Part shown: one piece after another, positions 49,057 to 57,642 of the stretch
How the letters are laid out: each line of letters starts with the position of its first letter
How positions within the stretch are numbered: the stretch's first letter is position 1
Source of the DNA: UBA11663 sp041163465
GTDB lineage: Bacteria; Bacteroidota; Bacteroidia; Flavobacteriales_D; Sanyastnellaceae
NCBI GenBank assembly: GCA_041163465.1
Contig: JBEARC010000091.1
Location: forward strand, 62,001 to 126,000
DNA length: 64,000 nucleotides
Direction of reading: 5' to 3'
Made by a program: the position numbers and the translations under genes
Notes under the pieces: model-generated
Told to the model about the DNA's origin: nothing
Seen by the model: only the letters and a program-made list of their open reading frames with translations
Databases searched by the model: none

Positions 49057-51765
49057 ATGACGACGTTTCACTTTCTTCCCGTTTCTGCGCGATTTTGGCG
49101 TTGGACATTTCTCCTGTTTGGGATGGTGTGGGCATTCACTGCAAGCGCCACACACAACAGAGCGGGAGAAATTACCTACAGCCATGTGGAGGGGTTGACG
49201 TATGAAATTGTCATCACCACCTACACGAAGGCCAGTGCTCTGGCTGACCGACCTTACCTGTTTTTGAGATGGGGAGATGAATCGGACAACAACCTGGATT
49301 CGTTGGACCGCGAACTCCCCGTGGGAATGCTTCCAGGCGATGTGCAGGTGAATGTCTACCGCGGGACCCACACCTATGGTGGCCCAGGCGTCTATGAATT
49401 GTCAGTTGAGGATCCCAACCGCAATGAAGGCGTGCTCAACATGACGGGGTCTGTGGATACGCCGTTCGCCATTCGGTCCTTGTTGATCATCGATCCACAG
49501 GCAGGACACAACAACAGTGTTCAGTTGCTCAACCCAGCCACGGAAAATGCGTGTCTGTTTCATTCGTGGATTCACAACCCCGCGGCATACGATCCCGATG
49601 GAGACCTGTTGACCTATTCCTTGGTGCCGTGCCGAGGATTCAATGGCGATTTCATCCCATCTTATCAGTATCCAGATGAAATCAGTCCTTCCGCCGACGT
49701 CTTTGAGGTGGATGAATTCACTGGGGATTTGATCTGGGAAACGCCCCAAATCGTCGGGGAATACAACGTGGCTTTGAAGATTGAGGAATGGCGGATGGTG
49801 GCGGGGGCCTTGCGCAAGGTGGGGGAGGTCATTCGCGATCTTCAAATCGACGTTCAAGTATGTGCCAACCAACCCCCGGAAATTGTGGCCATGTCGGACA
49901 CGTGTGTCTTGGTGGGCTCTACATTGACCTTTGACGTCACAGCCACTGATCCCGACGGAAACCCAGTGGTCATTTCGGCCGCTGGAGGTGCGTTGACCGA
50001 GGTCGAACACGTGGCTGAGCTTGATTTTGTCTCTTCGGGATTGGCCACGTTCACGTGGACCCCTGGGTGCGCTGAAATTCGCGCCCAGCCCCATCAAGTG
50101 GTCTTCAAAGCCCAGGATGTGGGCAACGCCGTCCCGCTTGTCGACATCGAAACCAGGCAAATCACGGTGATTTCACCCCCTGTCGAGGACGTTGCGGTCG
50201 AGCCCATTGGCTACACCATGGCCCTTTCGTGGAGTCCCAATGCGTGTTTGGACGAGGTGGGTTTGCTCCAGGACCAGGGCGCCCAATCGCTGGTGTACCG
50301 CAGGCTTCAATTGGACGAGACCGATTGGGAACCCGCCTTGTGTGAGGTGGGTGTGCCAGAGGGAGTGGGGTATTCGCTTGTTGGCGTTACAAGCGCTGAT
50401 GATGTCGGTTGGATCGACGAATCATCCCTGAGTTTTGGTGTGACGTACTGCTACCGTGTTGTGACCAGGTATGGCGATGGGGCCCAGTCTTTGGCGAGTG
50501 AAGAAGCGTGCGGCCGCATTCGCAAGGACATTCCGGTCATGACCCATGCATCCGTCCAAACGACGGGTCCGTCAGATTCTGTGTGGGTAGCGTGGTCTTC
50601 CCCGACCGAACTGGACGAGGTGGCCTTCCCAGGCCCCTATCGGGTCGATTTGATGGGTCGTCCCATGGCCGATGTGGCCTCGCCCATGGAGGTCCTTTGG
50701 TCTTCGCTCGAGGAGAGTTCTTTGGCCGATGTGGACACGGGGACATGGGTCGTGGATATTCCGACAGACACCACAGCGTGGGAATTCTCTGTGAGGCTCT
50801 GGAGTGGTGATGAGGAAGTGGGCATGCCACCGACCGCCACGACGCCGTGGTTGACCTTGGTCCCCAATGACAACCAATTGACGTTGAATCTGAACCAATC
50901 GGTTCCGTGGTTGGTGGAATCGTACGTGGTGGAAAAGCTCATGGGAGAGGAGTTTGTGGTGATGGACACTCTGACCGTGCCGATGTGGGTTGACACGGGC
51001 TTGGTGAACAATGTGACGTATTGTTACCGCGTGACCACGTTGGGTCGTTATGACGATCCCAGTGTGACCAGCCCCTTGGTCAACACAAGCCAAACAGCAT
51101 GTGGGGCTCCTTATGATTTGACCCCACCTTGCCCACCCTCCCTGGTGGTACAAGCCGACTGCGAGTTGGAACGCGACACCCTGAGGTGGTCAGGGCCTTC
51201 GGCGTGCCCCGAAGCTGATGACATCACGGGGTACAACGTGTATTGGGCTCCCTTTTGGGGGGATTCGTTGCAGTTGTGGATCCACGTGGAAGACCCCATG
51301 GACACCGTGGCTGTGTTCAATGAAGGGGATGTCCAACGGTCCATTGCAGGTTGTTTTGTGGTGACAGCTTTGGACAGTTTGTTGCCCGGGCCGGATGGGG
51401 TGTTGCGCCAAAACGAAAGTTTGCTCGGAGACACGGTGTGCGTAGACAATTGTCCCTTCTATGCGTTGCCCAACGTGTTCAGTCCCAACGACGATGGGGT
51501 CAACGATGTGTTTGAAGCCTTTCCATGGAAATTTGTGGACAGCGTCGATGTTCGGATCATGAACCGTTGGGGCGAAGAGGTCTTCAAGACGAAGAATCCT
51601 GCGGTGGAATGGGATGGAACCTACCTCGACACGGGCGAACTGCTTCCTGACGGGGTGTATTTCTACACGGCCACAGCTTTCACGCGCCGTTTGGTAGGGA
51701 TTGTGCCACAACGCTTGTCAGGGTCCATTCATCTTGTGGATGGGAAGCATGTCATCACGGATTGA
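49057..51765 (+). CDS. large secreted protein with T9SS type-B (gliding-associated, CHU_C) C-terminal domain
   Basis: 902 residues. A signal peptide (FWRWTFLLFGMVWAFTASA) is followed by an N-terminal domain seen in many Bacteroidota surface proteins (THNRAGEITYSHVEGLTYEIVITTYT, FLRWGDESDNN). Ig/cadherin-like and fibronectin-III-like beta modules follow (FDVTATDPDGNPVVIS, VTYCYRVVTRYGDG repeated as VTYCYRVTTLGRYDD). The C-terminal sorting domain starts at about 805: PNVFSPNDDGVNDVFEAFP, VRIMNRWGEEVFKT and DGVYFYTATAF. This domain directs export through the type IX secretion system and surface attachment. The specific ligand or role is unknown. It is monocistronic. Confidence 0.88.
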   Translation: MTTFHFLPVSARFWRWTFLLFGMVWAFTASATHNRAGEITYSHVEGLTYEIVITTYTKASALADRPYLFLRWGDESDNNLDSLDRELPVGMLPGDVQVNVYRGTHTYGGPGVYELSVEDPNRNEGVLNMTGSVDTPFAIRSLLIIDPQAGHNNSVQLLNPATENACLFHSWIHNPAAYDPDGDLLTYSLVPCRGFNGDFIPSYQYPDEISPSADVFEVDEFTGDLIWETPQIVGEYNVALKIEEWRMVAGALRKVGEVIRDLQIDVQVCANQPPEIVAMSDTCVLVGSTLTFDVTATDPDGNPVVISAAGGALTEVEHVAELDFVSSGLATFTWTPGCAEIRAQPHQVVFKAQDVGNAVPLVDIETRQITVISPPVEDVAVEPIGYTMALSWSPNACLDEVGLLQDQGAQSLVYRRLQLDETDWEPALCEVGVPEGVGYSLVGVTSADDVGWIDESSLSFGVTYCYRVVTRYGDGAQSLASEEACGRIRKDIPVMTHASVQTTGPSDSVWVAWSSPTELDEVAFPGPYRVDLMGRPMADVASPMEVLWSSLEESSLADVDTGTWVVDIPTDTTAWEFSVRLWSGDEEVGMPPTATTPWLTLVPNDNQLTLNLNQSVPWLVESYVVEKLMGEEFVVMDTLTVPMWVDTGLVNNVTYCYRVTTLGRYDDPSVTSPLVNTSQTACGAPYDLTPPCPPSLVVQADCELERDTLRWSGPSACPEADDITGYNVYWAPFWGDSLQLWIHVEDPMDTVAVFNEGDVQRSIAGCFVVTALDSLLPGPDGVLRQNESLLGDTVCVDNCPFYALPNVFSPNDDGVNDVFEAFPWKFVDSVDVRIMNRWGEEVFKTKNPAVEWDGTYLDTGELLPDGVYFYTATAFTRRLVGIVPQRLSGSIHLVDGKHVITD

Positions 51766-51843
51766 AATGTGCGTCGTGGATGCGAGGCGCGTTGTGGGAA
51801 CGTCAGGTGTTGCGATGAGAGGTGATGCAATGACAAGGGCATG

Positions 51844-51873
51844 TTGTGCAGGCTTGAGGCCAACGTAGTTTTG
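51844..51873 (+). promoter_or_regulatory. ribE promoter (TTG-N19-TAGTTTTG), leaderless
   Basis: TTG (51844-51846), 19 bases, TAGTTTTG (51866-51873), then CACC and the ATG at 51878. It is a full match to the Bacteroidota -33/-7 architecture. The preceding 51766-51843 is featureless. Confidence 0.65.
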
Positions 51874-51877
51874 CACC

Positions 51878-52486
51878 ATGTTTACAGGAATCATCGAAGC
51901 TCAAGGAGAATTGGTCGGGCTGCGTCGGGAGGGGACCAATGTCCACCTTTCGGTGCGTGCACCGTTTGTCCATGCCCTCCAGGTGGATCAAAGTGTGTCC
52001 CACGACGGGGTTTGTCTGACCGTCGTGGAGATTACAGAGGACGTCTACACGGTCACGGCCATCGAGGAAACGCTTCAGAAGACCACCTTAGGCACACTTG
52101 AGGTGGGGCATTGTTTCAACCTTGAGCGTTGTGCAGTGGTCGGCGATCGCATTGATGGCCATGTGGTGCAGGGTCACGTGGACGTGGCTGGGCAGCTTCA
52201 AAGCATTTCTCCGAGAGATGGAAGTTGGGTGTTGACCATCACCCATCCAGTGGGTTCGGAGTGGCTGACAGTTCCCAAGGGGAGCATTGCCCTTCAGGGA
52301 GTGAGTTTGACCGTGGTGGACAGCTCGCCAGGCGAGTTCACGGTGGCCATCATCCCTTACACCTGGGAACACACCAACCTTCATCGGACACTGCCAGGAA
52401 CTCTTGTGAACTTAGAATTTGATGTGATGGGCAAATACGTGGCGAGGTTGCTCGATGCCCACCTCAGCGCTCGGACCGGGGCCTGA
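51878..52486 (+). CDS. ribE: riboflavin synthase, alpha subunit
   Basis: Dismutates two lumazines to riboflavin. The 202 residues form two homologous lumazine-binding barrels: MFTGIIEAQGELVGL, SVSHDGVCLTVVEI and FNLERCAVVGDRIDGHVVQGHVDVAGQL in the first junction, then GSIALQGVSLTVVDSSPGEFTVAIIPYTWEHTNL in the second. The last 23 bases overlap the convergent lptB gene. Confidence 0.95.
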   Translation: MFTGIIEAQGELVGLRREGTNVHLSVRAPFVHALQVDQSVSHDGVCLTVVEITEDVYTVTAIEETLQKTTLGTLEVGHCFNLERCAVVGDRIDGHVVQGHVDVAGQLQSISPRDGSWVLTITHPVGSEWLTVPKGSIALQGVSLTVVDSSPGEFTVAIIPYTWEHTNLHRTLPGTLVNLEFDVMGKYVARLLDAHLSARTGA

Positions 52487-53201
52487 GAACAAAATTTTGG
52501 CCGAGGTACACCCGCCGCACCTTGTCATCGGCGGCGAGTTCTTCAGCCGTTCCCTCTCGAAGAATTCGTCCTTCAAACAGGAGGTAAGCCCGGTCAGTGA
52601 TGTGCAGCGTTTCTTGCACATTGTGGTCCGTGATGAGCACGCCGATGCCTTGGCGCCGAAGCTGGTCCACAATCTGTTGAATGTCCTCCACCGCAATGGG
52701 GTCCACGCCCGCGAAGGGTTCGTCGAGCAAAATGAAGGACGGGTTGGAAGCCAAGGCTCGCGCGATTTCTGTTCGTCGTCTTTCACCCCCTGACAGGACA
52801 TCGCCCATGCTCTTGCGCACTTTGTGGAGATTGAATTCGTCCAACAGTGCTTCCAAACGATTGGCTGCCTCTGACTGACTGAGCCCCTGAAACTCGAGGA
52901 TGGCCATGATGTTGTCCTCGACACTCAACTTGCGAAAGACGCTCGGTTCTTGGGGAAGGTATCCAATGCCCCGAGCTGCTCGTTTGTGCATCGGTGCATG
53001 GGTGAGGTCTTCCTCCCCGAGCCTCACGGTTCCCTGGTCGGGTTTGACCAAACCAACCACCGTGTAGAAACTCGTCGTTTTCCCAGCACCGTTGGGGCCG
53101 AGCAACCCTACCACCTCGCCCGGAGCGACCCTGAACGAGACATCATCGACAACCTTGCGACGGCCGTAGGTTTTGACCAGGTTTTGGACGACGAGATCCA
53201 T
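52464..53201 (-). CDS. lptB: LPS export ABC transporter ATP-binding protein
   Basis: ATPase that powers LPS extraction from the inner membrane with LptFG. The 245 residues show Walker A GLLGPNGAGKTTSFY, Q-loop YLPQEPSVFRKLSV, signature LSGGERRRTEIARAL, Walker B FILLDEPFAGVDPIA and the switch His in LITDHNVQETL; the EPSVFRKL and ITDHNVRETL-like segments are typical of LptB. The ATG at 53201 begins the domain; earlier in-frame starts are unlikely. It lies 38 bases after the DUF5686 gene. Confidence 0.95.
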   Translation of the reverse strand: MDLVVQNLVKTYGRRKVVDDVSFRVAPGEVVGLLGPNGAGKTTSFYTVVGLVKPDQGTVRLGEEDLTHAPMHKRAARGIGYLPQEPSVFRKLSVEDNIMAILEFQGLSQSEAANRLEALLDEFNLHKVRKSMGDVLSGGERRRTEIARALASNPSFILLDEPFAGVDPIAVEDIQQIVDQLRRQGIGVLITDHNVQETLHITDRAYLLFEGRILREGTAEELAADDKVRRVYLGQNFVLRPRSER

Positions 53202-53239
53202 GGGACAAATGTCGGCCAAAAGTGCGCCCATCCTGCGGA

Positions 53240-55681
53240 TCACAAACCCACGCTGAAACCGATGCGAACCCCCCATGGGTCACGCATGCCATCGAGGCTC
53301 GGGGTGATTCTGCGATGTACGTCGATTCGCAGGAATTGAAAAACGTTTTCCACACCCAACACCGCCTCAGCATACCAGCCGTTCAATCCTGTGGTCGTGC
53401 CAGGCATGGCTGTGATGGCTTCGTGCCGAGGATCCCAGCTGCTCCTGACCCCTTTGATACCGACCACTTCGCGCATCCGCAGGTTTTTCAGCAGCGGAAG
53501 TCGATTCAACACGACGCCTTCTCCATGCCATTCAGCGCTGGCGCGAATCCATCGATCGCTCGCAAATTCCATGAATCGCAGGAGGTTGAAGGCCTCATTG
53601 ATGCTCAATGAAGTTTCATTGGCCGGCTGGAGTTCCGTGAGAACGACGGGGGCCAAACCCGTATACATCCCCCCTTGACTCCACCACTCGATTCGACCCA
53701 AGGGCCCGATCCTTTTGGTGCCCTCGGCATCCAGTGTCCAACGTTGGTAACTGAATTCGCTCCCCCCGATGCGAGGAAGACCCAACGTCACGGTTCCGGT
53801 CAACACCGGCCATTTGGAGCCCAGGCTGATGCGTTCAAAGGCCCCTGTCAAGAACTTTTCGTTTCTCGCATAGCGCGTTTGGAGAGTCAGTTCGGCAGTC
53901 ACCAGCGGGGAGAGTCCGGTGGTGTCCGTCGATCGAACAAAAAGAACCTCGCCTCGCGGAGCCACTTTCCGGTGCCTGAATTCGGCGGATTGCCCCCATC
54001 CGCTTCCAAATTCGTGCAGAAAGCTGATTTCAGAGCGGGTGATTTCAGTGAGGCGCGTTTGGTCGTTCAATTGCAAGGCGCTGTTCAAGCCATTTCCTTG
54101 GTCAAACAAGCCCATCATCCCGAGCTGATCCATGTCGCGCCTGTGTTCGACGAAGAATTCGGTGCGGGGTGTTTTCCGGAGCACCCACTCGGCAGAAGCA
54201 CCGTATTTGAAACGCTGGTCCAGCGTGCCGTACGCCGCAAACGTCCGAAGCCAAACCTTGCGGGAAAAGTCGTTGCTCGTTTGAATGCCGAGGCTCCAGC
54301 GGTCCCCTTCGATGGCGTTGGTGCTGAAGGTGTCATACCATGGACCGAGCTCAACAGGCCCCATGATCAGGTACCCCGTCCCGCCCAGAAACAGGAATTT
54401 TTCGAGAAACTTGTACGCCCTCATGGATTGAATGGAATCCACCATGGCGTACGTGCGACGCGCGCGTTCAGGGAGCAACTCAGGCCGGATCGTTTGCCAA
54501 GTACTTTCCAACAAGGCGTGAGATCCTTCGGCGAACGAGATGTCACGGGGGGAGGACCAAAGCGAATCTGGCCACGTCGACGCCATGACAACATCGCGGT
54601 TCACCTTGGTTTGGTGGCTGTAGATGCCCATGCCGCCTTCCCGGAGGCTGATGTCAGCCAGGTTTTCTTCTCGTGCCAGGACCCAACGGCCGCTGTCCAT
54701 CGCATAGGACTGGCTGAAGGCATAGCTTCTCACGAAATTTACGTTGGCCCCTTCGCTGATTTTGGCCTCCACGTGCCGCAGTCCCAAGGTCAAGGTGTCG
54801 ATCCACATGTCGCCCTCAAACGTCAATTCACCGCGGCGCCTCGGGACAAAGGCGAGATGGAAACACGGCCGCCCTCCGCGGTCGAGGGTGTCGAGCAAAT
54901 AATACCTGTAGTGGACGTTTCCCCTGTCGTGAAGTGGACTCGTGAAGGCGCGGTCCAGCAGCAACATTTGGTTTTGGTACAAATCGATGTTCAGGAATTC
55001 AGATTGAACGCTCGAGGTGTTTTCCCCATGTTGCATCCACGTTGCTCTGGCTGCTTCCACGCGCTGCTCCTTGCGCCGTCCCTCCGTTCTCTTGGTCCCT
55101 GCGGATTCAGTGACAAACAAGGGCAGCGAAACCCTGCTTTGGGTGGAATCGATGTGGTTCCAAACCCACCGGAATGGCCCCCAAAATTTGCGTTGTGGCA
55201 ACCGTTCGGGAAAATCATTGACGGCCAATTCTTGCAGGTCGTAGTATTGATAGAACAGGGCAGGAATGGTGCGGGGGTCGTTGTTGGGCTTGGCCTCAGC
55301 CACCCGTTCCATCAGCGGTTTGGCCGGGTTGACCGCCTTCTTGTCAGGTCTAACTTCAGCGACGCCAAGTTCCACATTGCGGCTTTCCAAGGACACATTG
55401 ATCACCTGGGGAACACCGCGTTGAAGGGGAATGGTTTGTGTCAGGTATCCCAAACTCGAGACCACGAGTTTTGTGACGCGCTCTCCTTCAGCATCGAGGT
55501 GGTACTGGCCTGACGTGTTGGTCATGGTGCCCAAGGCCGTGCCGGAAAAACTGATGTTGACAAAGGGGAGCGGCTGTCCTGTCTCTCCGTCAAACACGTG
55601 GCCGCTGACGGAAGTTTGGGCTGTGCTGCCCCAGGCGAGGCACCACATCGTCACCATCCATGCAATCCCAAGGCCCTTCAT
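53240..55681 (-). CDS. DUF5686 outer-membrane protein with CarboxypepD_reg-like N-terminal domain
   Basis: 813 residues. A signal peptide (IAWMVTMWCLAWGSTAQ) is followed by a carboxypeptidase-regulatory-like beta domain (about 22-105: SVSGHVFDGETGQPLPFVNISFSGTALGTMTNTSGQYHL). The rest fits DUF5686, a long periplasmic region followed by a C-terminal outer-membrane barrel ending WGVRIGFSVGL. The N-terminal domain is shared with TonB-dependent SusC-like proteins, but no TonB plug is seen. Function is unknown. It overlaps tatC by 4 bases and precedes lptB, so tatC-DUF5686-lptB may form one envelope operon. Confidence 0.85.
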   Translation of the reverse strand: MKGLGIAWMVTMWCLAWGSTAQTSVSGHVFDGETGQPLPFVNISFSGTALGTMTNTSGQYHLDAEGERVTKLVVSSLGYLTQTIPLQRGVPQVINVSLESRNVELGVAEVRPDKKAVNPAKPLMERVAEAKPNNDPRTIPALFYQYYDLQELAVNDFPERLPQRKFWGPFRWVWNHIDSTQSRVSLPLFVTESAGTKRTEGRRKEQRVEAARATWMQHGENTSSVQSEFLNIDLYQNQMLLLDRAFTSPLHDRGNVHYRYYLLDTLDRGGRPCFHLAFVPRRRGELTFEGDMWIDTLTLGLRHVEAKISEGANVNFVRSYAFSQSYAMDSGRWVLAREENLADISLREGGMGIYSHQTKVNRDVVMASTWPDSLWSSPRDISFAEGSHALLESTWQTIRPELLPERARRTYAMVDSIQSMRAYKFLEKFLFLGGTGYLIMGPVELGPWYDTFSTNAIEGDRWSLGIQTSNDFSRKVWLRTFAAYGTLDQRFKYGASAEWVLRKTPRTEFFVEHRRDMDQLGMMGLFDQGNGLNSALQLNDQTRLTEITRSEISFLHEFGSGWGQSAEFRHRKVAPRGEVLFVRSTDTTGLSPLVTAELTLQTRYARNEKFLTGAFERISLGSKWPVLTGTVTLGLPRIGGSEFSYQRWTLDAEGTKRIGPLGRIEWWSQGGMYTGLAPVVLTELQPANETSLSINEAFNLLRFMEFASDRWIRASAEWHGEGVVLNRLPLLKNLRMREVVGIKGVRSSWDPRHEAITAMPGTTTGLNGWYAEAVLGVENVFQFLRIDVHRRITPSLDGMRDPWGVRIGFSVGL

Positions 55682-56496
55682 GGTTTTGCAGTGCGTCGGC
55701 GATCTTGGCTGCGGGCAATGACAATGCCCAATTCATAAAGCACCAGCACGGGAAGGGAAACCAAGATTTGGCTTGTCACGTCAGGGGGGGTAATGACCGC
55801 TGACAGGGCCAAGATGGCCACGAGGGCGTGACGGCGGTAGCTTCGAAGCATGTCCGCCGTCACCAGACCTGCTTTGCTTAGGAAGTAGACGAGCACGGGA
55901 AGTTGGAAGACGAGGCCTGCGGCCAAGGTGATGCTGGCCACGGTTTTGACGTAGCTCATGACGGCAATGCGCGAAGCCACATCCCCCAGTTCGTAGTTGC
56001 CCAAAAACTGCAGGCTCAGTGGAGCGATGCCAAAATACCCGAAGGCCACCCCAGCCATGAAGAGGACCGACGACGCCAGACCAGCCCCCCGTGCAGCTTG
56101 ACGCTCATCCTGCTTCAACGCCGGCCTGACAAACGCCCAAATTTGGTGGATGAGCACTGGAAAGGCCACAATGACACCCCCCACCAGGCTCACGATGATG
56201 TGGGCTGAAAAGTTGCCGAGCATGGTTGTGTTGATGAGCTCGTACCCGATGGTGTCGACACACAAAGCGTCACCGGACCCAAGGGCGTGTGAGAGGCTGC
56301 ACCACGCGCGGTAGGTGATGAAATCAAGGTTGCGCGGCCCAAAAAGCACACGGTCAAAGACCCATTCCTTTTGCACAAACAGGGCCACAGCTCCCACCAA
56401 AACTGCCAGGGCAGCGATGAAGAGCCGCTTTCTCAGTTCCTCGAGGTGATCGAGAAACCCCATGTGGGCTTCATCGTGGGCCTGGTCTTTGGGCAT
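55678..56496 (-). CDS. tatC: Sec-independent protein translocase subunit TatC
   Basis: Core receptor of the twin-arginine pathway for folded proteins. The 272 residues have the N-terminal signature MGFLDHLEELRKRLFIAALAVLVGAV, six helices, and FRPAL-like IWAFVRPALKQDERQAARG, with FVYPALxxxE the usual motif. The first periplasmic loop is long and has two cysteines (RAWCSLSHALGSGDALCVDT), a form also seen in other Bacteroidota. The start at 56496 is supported by GAACTTTG 4 bases upstream. No tatA is adjacent. Confidence 0.94.
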   Translation of the reverse strand: MPKDQAHDEAHMGFLDHLEELRKRLFIAALAVLVGAVALFVQKEWVFDRVLFGPRNLDFITYRAWCSLSHALGSGDALCVDTIGYELINTTMLGNFSAHIIVSLVGGVIVAFPVLIHQIWAFVRPALKQDERQAARGAGLASSVLFMAGVAFGYFGIAPLSLQFLGNYELGDVASRIAVMSYVKTVASITLAAGLVFQLPVLVYFLSKAGLVTADMLRSYRRHALVAILALSAVITPPDVTSQILVSLPVLVLYELGIVIARSQDRRRTAKP

Positions 56497-56537
56497 GGCG
56501 CAAAGTTCGGGCGGAATCTCCAACGATGCCACGCATG

Positions 56538-57596
56538 TCACACCAAACCCTCGCGCATGCAATCATGCACGTGGACCATGCCGGCGTACTTCCCGTTTCG
56601 GGTCACGATGACTTGGCTGATGCCCGTTTCCTGCATGTGTTTGGCAGCGTGATGAGCCAACATGCTGGAATCCAAGATGTGGGCATGGGTGGATGCGACG
56701 TCCCCGGCGGTTGCCCCCTGCAAGGCGCCAGCCATCATGGCCCGCCTCAAATCGCCGTCTGTGATGATTCCACCGATGGCATCGGCTTGTTCTGGATGCA
56801 TCACCACCGTGGCGCCATAACGCCCGTTGGACATGCTCTGCAGGACCTCTTCCATGGGAGCACCCCATGGTACGAAGGGTGTGCGCGTTGGGTCGAGGAG
56901 TTCATTCAACGTCCAGGTCAAACGTTTGCCCAGCGCCCCTGCAGGATGATTTTTGGCAAAGTCCTCCGCGCGAAACCCGGACAGTGACATCAAGGCCATG
57001 GCCAAGGCATCTCCCATGGCCAGTTGCAGGGACGTGCTGGTGGTGGGGGCCAAATCATGGGGGCATGCTTCCTCGGTGACGCCCACATCGAGCACGACAT
57101 CGGCGGCCTTTGCCAAGGGCCCATGGGCATTGGCGGTCAATGCAATCAACGAGCATCCGCGCTGCTTGAGGGTCGGAATCAAACCGACAATTTCCTCGCT
57201 TGCCCCGCTTTTGGACAAACAGATGACAGCATCCCCTGGCATGACCGCTCCGACATCTCCATGCAATGCTTCTCCTGCATGCAAGAACAGCGCGGGCGTG
57301 CCCGTGGAGTTGAGGGTGGCCGAAATTTTGGCCGCAATGTGTGCGCTTTTGCCCACGCCTGTGACCACGACCTTCCCCCGTCCCCCGGTGGTGACCGCAC
57401 CTGCTCCGCGAGACATCCCACCCACGGTTTTGCTGATCAAGTTCAACGCCTCCAGGAAGGCCGAATTCAACGTGTGCGCAGCCCGCGCGGTGGCCTCAGC
57501 CACGAGTTGAAGGCTTCGGCGCCCCGCCTGAAGAAGGCGGGCTTCGTCATCGGAAATGCCCGAATCAGTGACGGGAGAAAAAGGGGCTTTGTTCAC
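56538..57596 (-). CDS. kdsD: arabinose-5-phosphate isomerase (SIS plus two CBS domains)
   Basis: Converts ribulose-5-phosphate to arabinose-5-phosphate for Kdo, the inner-core LPS sugar. The 352 residues include the SIS domain (about 60-200: GKVVVTGVGKSAHIAAKISATLNSTGTPALFLHAGEALHGDVGAV, VICLSKSGASEEI), the family signature FAKNHPAGALGKRL, and two CBS domains with IGGIITDGDLRRAM and YAGMVHVHDCM. The likely start is a GTG at 57596 (MNKAPFSPV). It is divergent from recQ. Confidence 0.93.
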   Translation of the reverse strand: MNKAPFSPVTDSGISDDEARLLQAGRRSLQLVAEATARAAHTLNSAFLEALNLISKTVGGMSRGAGAVTTGGRGKVVVTGVGKSAHIAAKISATLNSTGTPALFLHAGEALHGDVGAVMPGDAVICLSKSGASEEIVGLIPTLKQRGCSLIALTANAHGPLAKAADVVLDVGVTEEACPHDLAPTTSTSLQLAMGDALAMALMSLSGFRAEDFAKNHPAGALGKRLTWTLNELLDPTRTPFVPWGAPMEEVLQSMSNGRYGATVVMHPEQADAIGGIITDGDLRRAMMAGALQGATAGDVASTHAHILDSSMLAHHAAKHMQETGISQVIVTRNGKYAGMVHVHDCMREGLV

Positions 57597-57610
57597 GGGC
57601 CGACGTTGTG

Positions 57611-57618
57611 TATATTTA
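57611..57618 (+). promoter_or_regulatory. -7 box upstream of recQ
   Basis: TATATTTA, a near match to TAnnTTTG, 24 bases before the recQ ATG at 57643 in the 46-base gap between divergent genes. Confidence 0.4.
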
Positions 57619-57642
57619 TTGGACCAAAGCTAAACCCTTTCC

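Noticed and set aside
53675..55513. Plus-strand ORF of 612 codons
   Set aside because: It is wholly antisense to the DUF5686 gene, lacks any recognisable domain or signal, and is the kind of long shadow frame expected in GC-rich coding DNA.
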